From the NCBI GenBank assembly GCA_030710605.1, contig CP092870.1:16840684-16904683 (forward strand): a stretch of DNA of 64,000 nt, read 5' to 3'. Source of the stretch: Cordylochernes scorpioides (lineage: Eukaryota > Arthropoda > Arachnida > Pseudoscorpiones > Chernetidae). The first letter of the stretch is position 1, and each line of letters begins with the position of its first letter. Below, piece after piece: positions 29,401 to 39,771 of this stretch. The notes beneath the pieces are model-generated. The model saw nothing but the letters and a program-made list of their open reading frames with translations. It was not told the origin of the DNA and made no database searches. The translations under genes and the position numbers were made by a program.

Positions 29401-30120
29401 AACAATAACTTTTTAAAATTATTTTTTATTATTAACTTTTTTATTTACCTCTATTATGGAAAATCTCTCGGGAAACGTGTACGACACAAAGAAGAAAGGA
29501 ATCAAGGTGGATGACCCTACAAATTTGCAACGCCAGGTAACAATATCAAAGGGATAAATTAGGTGCAGCAGTTTGAGGCGTAATGAGCGACTGGCATTAA
29601 ATAAAAATAATTAGGTAGTGTGATCTAGAGATGAAAATAATTGTGAGGAGATTGCCAAAGAAATATATAATCATTTAAAATAATTCGAAATCAAATTTAC
29701 CCAAATAAAAATGTAACATCATATACGCACAAATATAATAATATATGTAAATATATATACTTGAAATCTGCAAATTTTAAAATTGATGACAAAATAAAAT
29801 AAATAATTGAAAAATAATCTCAAAAATGTTTTATTAAAACACATTAAAAGCGAAAAAATAAATATTTCAGCTTTCGCCATTAGACGATTAAATTAATAAA
29901 AGTTAAAATGAAAGCAGCGTGGGACGATCATGATGAATTTTAAATTTGATATAATATGGAGCAGCTGATAACCAATTTTACCTCTTCACTCAACAAACGA
30001 TGGTCGCTTCCGGCCGCCTCTATCTTGGATCTTATAAATATAATTGTTTTAATGGTGGAAGCTCTGAAATAATTATTTGATCCTTTTTACTGCATTTCAA
30101 TGAGAGAAAGATTTTTAAAA
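29400..30120. other. No gene seen
   Basis: AT-rich with no protein-like frame, TIR or RNA motif. Confidence 0.5.
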
Positions 30121-30124
30121 ACTT

Positions 30125-30325
30125 CTTTTGAAATTTCGAAACTATTATTGACGCGTATGATTCTTTTGAAAATTAAACAATTTATACTGCTGGTTGACCC
30201 ACCGATGAGCCAGGTCCTTCCATTTAGTTTTACATTGCAGTAAGGGCAGTAGAAATTGTTTAATTTTCAAAAGAATCATACGCGTCTATAATAGTTTCGA
30301 AATTTCATAACAGATGACGCGCTAA
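30125..30325. mobile_element. mariner MITE interrupted by a Helitron
   Basis: Inverted arms (gaaactattattgacgcgtat on the left, its counterpart at 30265-30305) around a centre with gatgagccaggtccttcca. The right TIR is cut at gcgctaa and resumes at 31042 with tgtatcata, on the far side of the Helitron. Confidence 0.8.
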
Positions 30326-31041
30326 TCCCTATATATATAAAAGTCAGTGTATGTATGTATGTGTGTTTGTTCCTATGTCGGCTATACACGTCCACAATAC
30401 GTAACTAATCTGACTGAAATTTTAACAGTATATAAAGTAGAATCTGGAAAAACTTATAGTGAAAATTTCAGGTCTCTATCCCGAATATTCTTTGAGTTAT
30501 TTGCAAATTGCGTTTCAAATTTGCCCTTTCGCTCGCAAGCAGCGCCTCTAGCGGTAAAGATAGGAGGTAATATCGGCTGACCTAATGTACATGTAAAACG
30601 TGTTTTAACAGGACATAGAGAAAAATCTGGAAGAGATATTTAACGGATTTTTAGCCAAGAAAATTTGAAATTGACAGGTTCTGGGCAAAAATAGTTGTTT
30701 TTTAGTCAGAAAATGATGACGACAATATTGCTGCATCATGTTTGATTATCATATGTGAAATTGTATCGGGAAAAATTCCAAAAAGCAGAGACCACGGGTG
30801 AAGCCAGTTCATTTTTAGTATGTGCAGGAACAATATTCTAACAGACAAACATTAATTCGAGCAGAAGACACAAAGCCAGATCATCTCTCTATAAAAATAT
30901 CGCTTCTCAGACACAAAGTTTGGAGCGGGACGTTTTACAAGAGTGACATCCACGGCGCCAATTTATAATTGTAACGAATAGTATTTGAATAAAAACATTT
31001 AATCGGGTAAAACCCGGGCGTTGCCCGGGTCATTCGGCTAG
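30326..31041 (+). mobile_element. Non-autonomous Helitron, 716 bp
   Basis: TC start after A (ATCCCTATATATATAAAAG), 3' hairpin cccgggcgttgcccggg, tcattcgg, CTAG (31038-31041), then T. Inserted exactly between the A and T of the mariner MITE end. No helicase gene. Shares its 3' 130 bp with the fragment at 36537-36670. Confidence 0.85.
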
Positions 31042-31042
31042 T

Positions 31043-31288
31043 GTATCATAAAAACTTCTTTATTTATTAATTATTGACCTTTGTAATTTTCCTCAATTCT
31101 GACTCCTTCCTTGCTTGCTACTCTATTGTCAATATTATTTCATATCAATTCTTAGCTTATTTATTAATAATCAACTTTTTTCCTTTATGAAAATTACCTT
31201 CTATATTATTATAAAAAGACTCTTGTTAAATATCTTGCCGTATTTTATACAAAGATTTCATTTATAATAAGAATATATGATGATTTTA
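31043..31288. other. No gene seen
   Basis: AT-rich, nothing recognised beyond the resumed MITE end in the first bases. Confidence 0.5.
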
Positions 31289-31497
31289 TAAGGTTTTCCC
31301 AAAAGTTCGTGTTTTTTTAAAACGTTTTTTTTTATTACTTGGCGAATAATATTATTACAGCGAATACATAATAATACTCAATACAATTACTTTATACATA
31401 ATACAAAGACATTATACATAACGGCGATTAATATTATGGTGAATAATAATGGTATTTCAATTTTTGTAAGTGTTCACGAACTTTTGGGATAATCTTG
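31289..31497. mobile_element. mariner-type MITE, 209 bp
   Basis: Ends taaggttttcccaaaagttc and, in reverse, caagattatcccaaaagttc, with TA at both flanks (31287-31288, 31498-31499). No coding capacity. Confidence 0.75.
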
Positions 31498-31559
31498 TAA
31501 TATATTATAATCCCTTCGATAAAATTATAAATAAAAGAAGTTTCGATGATGAAGGTTTT

Positions 31560-31705
31560 TTTTAATATATAACGGCAATATAAGTTTTCGGGCTCAACAG
31601 CCCTTCGAAAGGTATAACTACGGTACTGAAATTTTAGTAAAGTAGTTATACCTGTAGAAAGTCTGTTATTCCCGAAAGCTTATCTAGCCGTTATATAAAA
31701 AGAAA
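31560..31705. repeat. Family E fold-back, two hammerhead-like hairpins
   Basis: Head-to-head ends with atataacggc/gccgttatat arms. Hairpins at 31582-31612 (minus) and 31651-31684 (plus). Confidence 0.65.
31651..31684 (+). ncRNA. Hammerhead-like hairpin, altered core (family E)
   Basis: CCTGTAGAAAGTC, loop, TTCCCGAAAGCTTA. Same altered core CTGTAGA as at 4719 and 38783. Stem II is weakened. The partner at 31582-31612 is more decayed (TTCGAAGGGC...GCCCGAAAACTT). Confidence 0.35.
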
Positions 31706-31790
31706 CTCTTCCCTCAGCGAATTTTATTTTATTTATAATTTTGTCAAATAGCTCTCTACAGTCCCGGCCACAGGAAGCTCCATGGGATGC

Positions 31791-32045
31791 TTGTTAATGG
31801 GGTGTGAGGGGTTCTCGGAATCTTATCGGCAAATAAGAAAACCGAGACGCCTCGGTGGCTGAACACTCTTGCTATTATTATTATTATTATTATTTTATCT
31901 TGGGATAAGTTGTTATATTATCTGACTCTCTCACCCTATAAATACCTCTTGTATAGGTTTTATTGGAGAACTAAAAGGTAAATACCTCTTATAATAATTT
32001 TTTTATTCCCAAATTTGCCCTTGCTTTATTTATCTCCGCGACAAT
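31791..32045 (+). repeat. Possible solo LTR
   Basis: Starts tgtgaggggttctcgga and ends gccctt...tttatctccgcgaca. A second copy with the same two ends lies at 51867-52049. Both contain ccctataaata, a TATA-like box. No target duplication found, so the LTR reading is inference. Confidence 0.45.
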
Positions 32046-32590
32046 GTAATGCTGTGTGTAAGAAGAAACTGATTCGTAATAATTTCCTACACAGGTTAAA
32101 CATTGATAGATAGCACAATAATCTGGTTAGACGGTCGATCCGATATTTAACAAAAACTGCTGAAAAAAGATTGATCAGTAAATAGCCAGTTTTCTTAGCG
32201 CAAAAGCTAATACATAGTACGAAAAAAATGGAAGGAACCCTTTACAGACAAACGCCACATCATAAGCTGCTGTATTTATTGGCTAAGATATGTGAGCCAA
32301 GAATTCTGTATTGTTATTGTGACGACACTTTTCAGCCGTCGCTATTTGCGCACATGGTTTATAGGTTTTTTTTTTGCTTATCCCTAGTACACGTGGTACA
32401 GGCCATGATAATCATGGTGGGTAGTTAGCGACTGCTTTTTTACTGTAAGCGCACCACATGTCTACACATGTGAAAGCAGTTCGACTTTGCACTTACAAAT
32501 GTGCCAGAGCCCCGTTTGGTTACTTGCACTCGCTGGTGGGGTTGGACTTTTGCAAGAATCGGAAGGCCATTGGAGCATTTTTTTTAAACA
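32046..32590. other. No gene seen
   Basis: Mixed sequence without a protein-like frame. Short imperfect repeats only. Confidence 0.45.
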
Positions 32591-32596
32591 TAAAAA

Positions 32597-32675
32597 GTGT
32601 CCAATGCGGGAATCGAACCCGGGTCGTAGTGGTCGAAACCAAACGGTTTAACCAGCCTTCCACCGACCCCCCTTG
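32597..32675 (-). repeat. tRNA-derived fragment
   Basis: Minus strand has an intact T arm (CCGGG-TTCGATT-CCCG) and a partly complementary acceptor, followed by gtccaatg...acactttt. The D and anticodon arms do not fold well. Resembles the end of the tRNA-like part at 8324, so probably repeat-derived. Confidence 0.4.
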
Positions 32676-32779
32676 GTTTATAGTAAAACAATGAAAGTTC
32701 GTTGTAGATACAGCTTAGTTCGCTATTTTATTACCAGAGTTTAAAGGGGATTAATATTTATAGATAGTAGATGAACTTG

Positions 32780-33060
32780 TGCCTTCAATGTTCACCACGG
32801 GAACGTTCCTCCTCGTCCTTCTTTGCACCGTCTTCGTAGTTAATCCACACGGCCACAATCCTGGAGACAACTTGTTGCTTCTTCTCTCACCGCAGATGTC
32901 ACCCCTGATTCTCCCCTATGCTGGAATGCTGTCGTGGGGCCTGTCCCCTTCACACGTGGGCCATCCTTCCACAGCTGGAGTCTATCCATCTTTCCATAAC
33001 ATCAACCTAGGATCTTTGCCTCTCGAATAGCTTGTCATACAGAAAAGAGATTATCCATTT
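32780..33060 (+). repeat. Repeat shared with 46960-47250 (possible LINE)
   Basis: About 70% alike by eye to the reverse of 46960-47250 across 250 bp. In the other copy one frame reads NAVFSACLPHTWAIPRSW, similar to the P-x-x-W region near the start of LINE reverse transcriptases. An 83-codon frame here starts with a hydrophobic run but is not kept in the other copy, so I do not call it a gene. Confidence 0.4.
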
Positions 33061-34120
33061 AGCTATATATACCTTGTTAATCTTTTTTATTATCTTCTGT
33101 CTCATTGTCTTTCTCTCACATTATATATATATATATTTAAATAGTTCTTCCTCAATAGACTGTTATAAAGCATCCACATATACAGGACCTATCATTAGCT
33201 TTCTTGATATGATAAAAGGCGTTATGGCACGTCAAGGTCTCTTTGTCGAATTCTGAATATTTTATGTAGCAAGATATCTTATATATTGATATATTTAAAA
33301 TGTTTTATATACTTTCAATTATGTTTTATAGAAATTAAACCCTCCTGAAAAGTAAGCATTACAATATTCTAAGCAATGTGTTGAAAGAAAAATAATATTT
33401 TCAATATACTTCTATATATGCAAGAGAATTTGTGAGAATCCCAGGGAATTACACCATCTGCACTCTATATCCTCGCTGGTGGAAACTTAGCAATCAACGC
33501 AAAAATCCGCGAATGCAAATGAAATTTCCTCGAGGAATATCCCAGAAATCCAACATATTTCGATGCAAATATGCTGGAAACAATCAACCTCCAAATTTAC
33601 ACATATCATATGAATATTTTATTATTCATCAACCTATCTTGCATACAAAAGTAAATTAGTGAATAAATATTTTATTTGATTCCAGTTGAATCAGTCTATA
33701 GAGCCATTCCTAGTCTGGATCACTGAAAATTTGAAATACTTAAAGCATTTACTTTGGGCAGAAAATCTGCCTTCCTAAAGTGTACTGAAGAGTAGAAGCC
33801 AACGTGAACCAATCAGGATTGTTGATTTTATATTTGAGGAAATTAAAATGACCCCGCAAAAAGGGTAGCAAATGCTTAACTTAATGACGGAAATGACTAA
33901 TTTTCAAAATTCTATTCAGATTTTGCGATTAATTTTTAAATATACCTCTAGACCACCTAGAATTCTAAATTTTATACACCCTTTCAATAGAGCTATCAAA
34001 GCTAGATTACAAAATATTATGCTTTTATTCAAAACATTTGTTTTTCTTAATACACGCAACACACAAACATTTACATTTAACGTATATAAATATGAATATA
34101 TTTCTAGAAGAGAGAGGATA
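33060..34120. other. AT-rich DNA, no gene seen
   Basis: A 113-codon frame at 33872-34213 has no recognisable motif and runs into a repeat tail, so I treat it as chance. Confidence 0.45.
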
Positions 34121-34129
34121 TTGATCGAT

Positions 34130-34290
34130 AAAATTGAAGGTCACCTCTTCTGTCAAAATAGAGGAGAAACTAAGCGCTATCTATTGACTTTGTCACCGAG
34201 CCGAGTCCGCTAGTTTGCGGAGACGGTCAGTAGCCGGCGTTTAGTTTTTGAGTCCATTTTGACGGAAGAAGTGAACTTTATTTTTATGTA
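34130..34290 (+). repeat. Family B tail fragment
   Basis: Carries gtccgctagtttgcgg, ggtcagtag and ttttgacggaagaagtgaac as in the tail at 27800-27900, in the same order, without the hammerhead. Confidence 0.6.
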
Positions 34291-34719
34291 TAATCGTATG
34301 TTTTATGGTGTAAACATCAGGCTTCCGTTGGAAACTATTGATACAAGGGATTATTGAATTTTAAAAATACAAGGTATATGCTAATTAAGTTCCTGGACTC
34401 TCTTATTAAAAAAAAAAAAACACGAGTTTAAATAAAATTGACCGCTTTTCATAAATATTAAAGGATCGAGCTACCTGGGGGAAAGATTAGCCACGTGTTA
34501 TTTTTATTGTTCGATAAATTTCTATTTGAAACTAAACGTAGCTTCAGCTGCTCGGCAAATATCGCGATGGAATTTTTAATCGAAAAAAGGGTATGTTTGG
34601 AAATTTGTCTCAATTTGGTTGAATCGGGTTAAATTCGGTTAAATCGCAAAAAGCGTTCAGAGAAGAGGCTATTGAAATAACGACGACTTTTGAATAGTTT
34701 AAAAAATAAATAAGGATTA

Positions 34720-34925
34720 AAAGATTACAGGAGGAGCTTATTTTTAGATTTATTGCGAGCTTTCGAACCTTCCGTTTCTTCAACGGGCATGGATGTAGTT
34801 AATATATCCATGCTATCCATGCCCGTTGAAGAACCGGAAGGTTCGAAAGCTCGCAGTAAATCTAAAAAGAAGCTCCTCATGTAATCTTTTAATCCTTATA
34901 TATTTAAACTAAATTCTACTGATTT
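34720..34925. repeat. Family F fold-back with hammerhead-like hairpins
   Basis: Inverted ends around 34800 with aggattaaaagattacagga outer arms. Hairpins: minus 34754-34788 (CCCGTTGAAGAAACGG..AAGGTTCGAAAGCTCGC) and plus 34821-34855 (CCCGTTGAAGAACC GGAA GGTTCGAAAGCTCGC). Confidence 0.65.
34821..34855 (+). ncRNA. Hammerhead-like hairpin, altered core (family F)
   Basis: Stem II GAACC/GGTTC closed by a GGAA tetraloop, preceded by CGTTGAA and followed by GAAAGCTC. The clean stem with a different sequence from the 23.9-kb copy suggests the stem is maintained. Confidence 0.4.
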
Positions 34926-35199
34926 AATGTAGCCGAAAGTTTAAAAAATGTAAAGAAGGTGTGACGTCAGTATTTGATGAGCCAAGGTGCCGGAGACCAA
35001 AGACTCCAACACAGGTTATAGCTTCTTGGGAGTCATGATGGGCTCTATACTGATGGAAGGTCGTTGCTCTGCTGAAATAAATTAGTGGACTTCAAGTTAT
35101 TAATCTGTATTTTGTTGTATTATAGAACAAATTTGTGAGTACTGTGAATCTATTGAATCTATTAATTATCACGAAACCTTGATGGCTTTTGAATAAATA

Positions 35200-35554
35200 T
35201 CTTTATATATATAAAATTCAATGTTTGTATGTTTGTTTGTTTGTATGTGCGGTATACAAATTCGCAGTAGTTCACTAATTCAAACCAAAACTTCCATACA
35301 TAGGTAAAAAAATACGGGTAGACGATAGGCTATTTTAAAAAAATATATATAAATCAATTATTAAAACTATATATTCAAATTATTCTACTTAGCTCACGAA
35401 CAGCGCCCTCTATAAACGATTAAATTATGCTGATGCAAACAAATAGATAATGCTAATAACAAACAATTATAAAAAAATCTTATATAAATATATATCACTC
35501 GGGTAGATATGCACACGGGTCAATCCCGGGGCGAAGCCCGGGTCACCCGTCTAG
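35200..35554 (+). mobile_element. Non-autonomous Helitron, short
   Basis: TC start after A (ATCTTTATATATATAAAATTC), a 3' hairpin around cgaagcccgggtcacccgt, CTAG at 35551-35554 then T. The first 200 bp match the Helitron at 4925. Confidence 0.75.
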
Positions 35555-35589
35555 TTTACAATAAAGGTTCTTTCCTGATTTTACACATT

Positions 35590-35795
35590 GACAAAATCAA
35601 TTAGGAATCTAGAGTTTGGTTTCTTTTCACAACCTTTTATCCCTGTGGCCAACATGCCCTTCAACACGGGGTTAAGTAATACTTCTAGGTCTCGGTGTTG
35701 AAGGGTGTGCTGGCCCGATGGCTTTAGGGGTAAAAGGTAGTGAAAAGAGACCCGGCCCTAGATTACATATTGATTTTGCCAAATAATAAACATTT
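35590..35795. repeat. Fold-back of about 200 bp
   Basis: Inverted arms from cctgattttacacattgac through cttttcaca to cccttcaacac, meeting near 35690. No coding capacity. Confidence 0.65.
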
Positions 35796-36390
35796 ATAGC
35801 CAAAATTATTTTTGGTTATATTTTGGTTTGTCGCTTTTGGTCTTAACAAGCTATATATATTCTTGAATAGGTTTGATATGAATATACTGGACCCAAATTG
35901 CGCTGATGGGTTTCTCCAATATTTTCCCATTAATTTAACGGGTTCTCCATATTTTCATATTTGAAAAACTCTCGTTAGTCGCAGTGCGTATTCCCAGAAG
36001 TATCTTTGGCAACGAATTTATCAATTTGATAAAATAATACTTTAAAAGAGTCCGGTGTGTGTAATAGCTGAATTTTCCGTTAATATGCGGATATGGCATA
36101 GTGTTAAATGGTTACCAGATCTTCAAACACTTAAGATGAAAAATTGCCTTCCTTGATCCGAGACTAATGCATTAGGAGTTCCGAATCTTGTGATACTCAT
36201 TCTATATACAGTTACGAGCGTCATGCGTTCTTCATCTCTGTCACCGTTTGCTTTTTTTTTTGGAATGGCGCTCTCCTATTGGTTCGCTACGATGGCGCCG
36301 CCACTGCGCGAGACACTTTGTTTTTGACTTTGCCCCCCCCCCCCCACTCGCTTTTTGGTTTTTGTAACTATTGTGTTGGAGCGGATCGCT
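35796..36390. other. No gene seen
   Basis: Mixed composition with a C-run near 36335. Nothing recognised. Confidence 0.45.
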
Positions 36391-36392
36391 CC

Positions 36393-36536
36393 TTAAATAA
36401 ATGCATATATTAGTTAATAACTAAATGGAATCCTCTCTTTCTTTTTCCCAGTAAGAGACGCCTACGGAAGCCAACAGTACATATACAGATAAAGCACATA
36501 GGCTATAGTTATTAACTAATATATGCATTTATTTAA
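36393..36536. mobile_element. Small MITE
   Basis: Terminal inverted repeats of about 27 bp (aaataaatgcatatattagt and its complement) around a 90-bp unique centre. Superfamily not assigned. Confidence 0.55.
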
Positions 36537-36670
36537 GGCGCCAATTTATAATTGTAACAAATAGTATTTGAATAAAAACATTCAATCGGGGGTAAAACAC
36601 GGGCGTTAATGACCCAACAGGTCCACGTGTCTAAATTAAAACACGGGCCAAGCCCGGGTCATTCGGCTAG
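36537..36670 (+). mobile_element. Helitron 3' fragment
   Basis: Matches the last 130 bp of the Helitron at 30326 (ggcgccaatttataattgta) and ends gggtcattcggCTAG followed by T. The terminal hairpin is disturbed by an internal insertion. Confidence 0.65.
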
Positions 36671-36889
36671 TTTGTCATAAACGGCACTGGCAACTTATAG
36701 CACAATAACTGGAGCCATCTATTGACATTCCTTTGCATTATTTATTTCAGAGTGTTAATTTATATGTAAAATTACATGTTATTAAACATTATTTGTATAC
36801 TATTATACACATTTCAATTATAAATATAATTAACAATATTTGTATTATACATTGGTATATTTTGAATACAAATTTTTACTATTTGTAAT

Positions 36890-37390
36890 CTTCCAGCCAA
36901 CAGCTCTGGCACAGTGCAATGGCTTCCAGCTCACGTTGGAATTCCTGGTAATGAGCTAGCAGACTCTCTGGCAAAGGCTGGAGCTCTTGGCCTACCTGAA
37001 ACCAGAGAAGCTACCATCCAACTAGACGAAAGAGACCTCCTCCGTACCATCAAAACCCAATGCCTGCAGGAATGGAAATCTAACTCTGCGCATGACTGGT
37101 ACAGAGCAGGAGGGACAAGCACCGGTTCTGTCCTCCCAAGAGAACAACAGTCTTTGATTTTCAGACTTAAGTCTGGTCATCTACGGACAATAACTTTCCA
37201 GAATGGTTGCATGGTTTTCCCACTATGTACCAAGTGCAATTCTCAACCTGCAACACCAAACACATTATTGACTGTATTGACTCATCCATTGATGAGCTCT
37301 ACTCATCCCCAGCAGACACCATCAAAAGTCTCAAGCTTTACAAGCTTGATACCCTGATATGATTGAGTGGAGAGAAGAAAGAAAGAGAAG
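36890..37390 (+). mobile_element. 5'-truncated LINE with 12-bp target duplication
   Basis: Flanked by perfect copies of actatttgtaat (36878-36889 and 37391-37402), the product of target-primed insertion. It contains the end of ORF2 and an AG-rich tail. Confidence 0.85.
36899..37365 (+). pseudogene. LINE ORF2: RNase H end and C-terminal domain
   Basis: Begins within RNase H: VQWLPAHVGIPGNELADSLA contains the HVGIPGNE-AD signature of LINE RNase H domains (I/R1-like). A linker follows, then FRLKSGHLRTITFQNGC and the cysteine pair CTKC. After QPAT the frame departs from the expected one, while the neighbouring frame reads HIIDCIDSSIDELYSSPADT and KLYKLDTL, a better match for an ORF2 ending, so one base seems lost near 37255. 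Function in the intact element: removing RNA from the hybrid during reverse transcription. Confidence 0.85.
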
Positions 37391-37399
37391 ACTATTTGT

Positions 37400-38755
37400 A
37401 ATACGTATATTTACATTTTAAAAACATTTCTTTACATTTTGTAAAAATCTAATTATATTTTGCACAAAGCTCTTCATATTTTTTTCTCCGTCTGTAAAAA
37501 TAAGATCGGGGGTTCGATTCCAGGAAGTTATCTTAAAAAAAATTAAATAAATCTTTAAGACAATAATTTCTTTAAGACAAATCACTTCTTTGTTGTAGGA
37601 ATCTCATATTGATATTGAGCATTTCAACATCTTTGTATTATAGGTATATATAACCTTAATCTTCTGTAATGGTTAGCAGAATTCGAGTTTATCATATCGA
37701 AACATTTTTGGTTAATTTTTTTTAAAATATCCCTCCTATTTCACCCGGGCGACAGGGTAATGCTCTAGTTATTCAATATGAAACGATATTAAATATTGAG
37801 AATATAGCGATATATATTTATATTTTGAACATAGAGCAATCCACATTTAATTCATTATATAATAAAAAGGCATATATTGGATTTAATAATTATTAAATCC
37901 AATATATGCCTTTTTATTTTCTAATATATTTATTTGTGAAAAAATATCTAAAAAGGTCAGTTATTGGTATTAAAATCATGTGCCAACGTGTGGCATGAGA
38001 GTGTCCTGATATATATATATATATATATAAAAAAAACAATTTGCACGTGTCCAAGTCAGAAGTTGGGATAGGTAAATCTGGGGGACGGTGTGTCAATATT
38101 GTTCATTACGAAATCAAAGTAGGTCAAGTCTAGCCTGCGAAGGATTGTTAAAAGTTAAAGTGGGATGTTAGTATTTATTTAAAAAGTAACCTTCAAATTG
38201 GTTGATTAAGAGGTTATTGAAAATTTTGCCCTGTTTTCAGATCATGATTTTTAGTTTGATTTTAAAAGAATATATCATTGAGATATGAAATTGCGAAATT
38301 AAGGCTTTGCATATAGCGTTAAAGGATTTGAAAAATCGAAAATAGAATTGCGAAGTTAAATGCAAAGTAATATTTAAAAAAAAGTAAAAATAGTGATGAC
38401 ATAATACAAAGATTAACACACTATAGCAGTATATAGGGGGGAATAGAAAGTGAAAATATTGAATGAAAAAATGAGCAATAATATACTCGATAGCATTGAA
38501 CATGGTAGCGGAAGATGAAACAATGTAAATAACATCGAATTTATAAAGTGAGAGAAAATATAAAATGACAAATGCAAATTAGTGATATAAACATGAAACA
38601 TAAATTTGAGATTATTAGATATGAAAGATCAAATATAAAGTTGATTATAAAATAGAGTCATAAAGCAAAAGTAAAAAAAAAAAAACAATTTGGTAAAGAG
38701 GAAAAAGTAACTAATATAAAATGACAATAGTCTAAAAATAAAGATACAACCTTTC
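37400..38755. other. AT-rich DNA, no gene seen
   Basis: Contains a 58-bp perfect palindrome (listed separately), a TA run near 38012-38030 and isolated T-arm-like letters at 37510-37524. No protein-like frame. Confidence 0.5.
37861..37918. repeat. 58-bp perfect palindrome
   Basis: Each half is 29 bp (aataaaaaggcatatattgg then atttaataa) and the halves meet without a spacer. Confidence 0.9.
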
Positions 38756-38782
38756 GCAATGAGTTTCTTTTATTATAATATA

Positions 38783-38818
38783 CGCGAGCTTTCGGGCTGG
38801 AGCCGCCCTTCTACAGGC
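38783..38818 (-). ncRNA. Hammerhead-like hairpin of a Penelope-like element
   Basis: Minus: CCTGTAGAAGGGC, loop GGCTCCA, GCCCGAAAGCTCGC. The stem GGGC/GCCC is perfect. It is located about 185 bp after the GIY-YIG reading frame, which ties family E hairpins to Penelope-like elements, known to carry hammerheads in their pseudo-LTRs. Confidence 0.5.
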
Positions 38819-39001
38819 AAAAATGAACTATTTGATTTTTAGAAAGACAGTTATATACATTTAATTTGTTACAAGTTTTACATATATATATCAGAAAGAA
38901 AAGTATTAAATCTACATATATTATTACTATTTTACTATGTTTAACAATTGGAATGGAAATTAACCTTAATTACAATATTTTAATGAAGTTAAGTTTTAGA
39001 C

Positions 39002-39500
39002 TATGATTTGGATAAGCGAAAGATATGATTTTTGTGGTATGGAATATGGCAAAATTGTTCAGGGATATCTATTCTACGATTAATGCTATTGTGTTGTTTG
39101 GAGATCAGCGATTCAAGGATTAATCTTTCGGATTTGGTGGTTATGTTACTGTAGTTGCACAAGTTGGACTATCTAAATTAAATTTGTGGCCGGTATTAAT
39201 GGTATGCTGAAAAATGAGGGACCTAGGATCTTTGGTTTTCATATTGTAAGTATGCTCTTTCAATCTTGTTATAATTTTCCTGCCTGTTTCTCCGACGTAT
39301 ATAGATGGACAATCAATGCATGACACGGAATAAATGGCGTTTTTCTTCTGTAGGGGGTTCTGATCTGTGGGCGATTTTGTGATGGGATTTCTAAGGATAT
39401 TGCCGATGGTTCTTGGGGTCCGGAAAAAGAACTTGATGCCGTATTTATTTATTTCCAGGGCTATTTTTGAATTGGTTGGTGAGTGGTTAGTGGGTGAAGA
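39002..39500 (-). pseudogene. Penelope-like GIY-YIG endonuclease domain
   Basis: The frame reads FRTPRTIGNILRNPITKS, then IYSVSCIDCPSIYVGETGR, IITRLKEHTYN and IFQHTINTGHKFNLD: the CxxC-IYVGETGR-RxxEH pattern of the GIY-YIG domain that closes Penelope-like polyproteins. A frameshift near 39145 moves the tail to another frame (SERLILESLISKQHNSINRR and on to a stop near 39002). In an intact element this domain nicks target DNA for retrotransposition. Confidence 0.85.
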
Positions 39501-39504
39501 AGCT

Positions 39505-39771
39505 CTGCGCCTTGTAGGAACCATCGTAGCGCGGTAGTTCCACTTCTCGCGATAGTCCGGTCGCCGCGGACAGCTGATGTAGCGTCCTCGCCAAACTCCC
39601 CAGGACATCTGATACCACCGGCGGGGGCGTGGCGTCCTCCTGGCTGGGGGCGACTTCCTGCGTCCTACCGAGGGTGTTTTCTATCTTGGGAAACGTGGTG
39701 TTTTCGCCACTTTCATAGTCGGGATCGGACTCCATGGGCTCCTTTGGATCCTCCTCTCTTCCTTGTTCCAT
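39505..39771 (-). pseudogene. LTR retrotransposon gag, N-terminal fragment
   Basis: From ATG at 39771: an acidic leader (MEQGREEDPKEPMESDPDYE), then LSREVELPRYDGSYKAQSFF, the opening of a gypsy-type Gag. It breaks off at the Penelope-like junction. The upstream 400 bp look like its LTR and leader. Confidence 0.6.

Larger units (their letters stand above)
38760..39505 (-). mobile_element. 5'-truncated Penelope-like element
   Basis: Minus strand: GIY-YIG endonuclease end (39500-39002), about 180 bp of AT-rich 3' sequence, then a hammerhead-like hairpin (38818-38783) and ttttattataataaaagaaac. The 5' junction is with a gypsy gag at about 39500. Reverse transcriptase is absent. Confidence 0.8.

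Noticed and set aside
29860-29895. A possible further hammerhead-like hairpin (gctttcgccattagacg)
   Set aside because: Only the GAAAGC half is recognisable and no stem or CTGTAGA-type core follows.
32779-33030. An 83-codon frame with a signal-peptide-like start
   Set aside because: The homologous copy at 46960-47250 does not keep this frame, so the hydrophobic start is probably chance.
37505-37530. ggttcgattcc box as a tRNA gene
   Set aside because: Only the T-arm letters are present, with no acceptor, D or anticodon arm around them.
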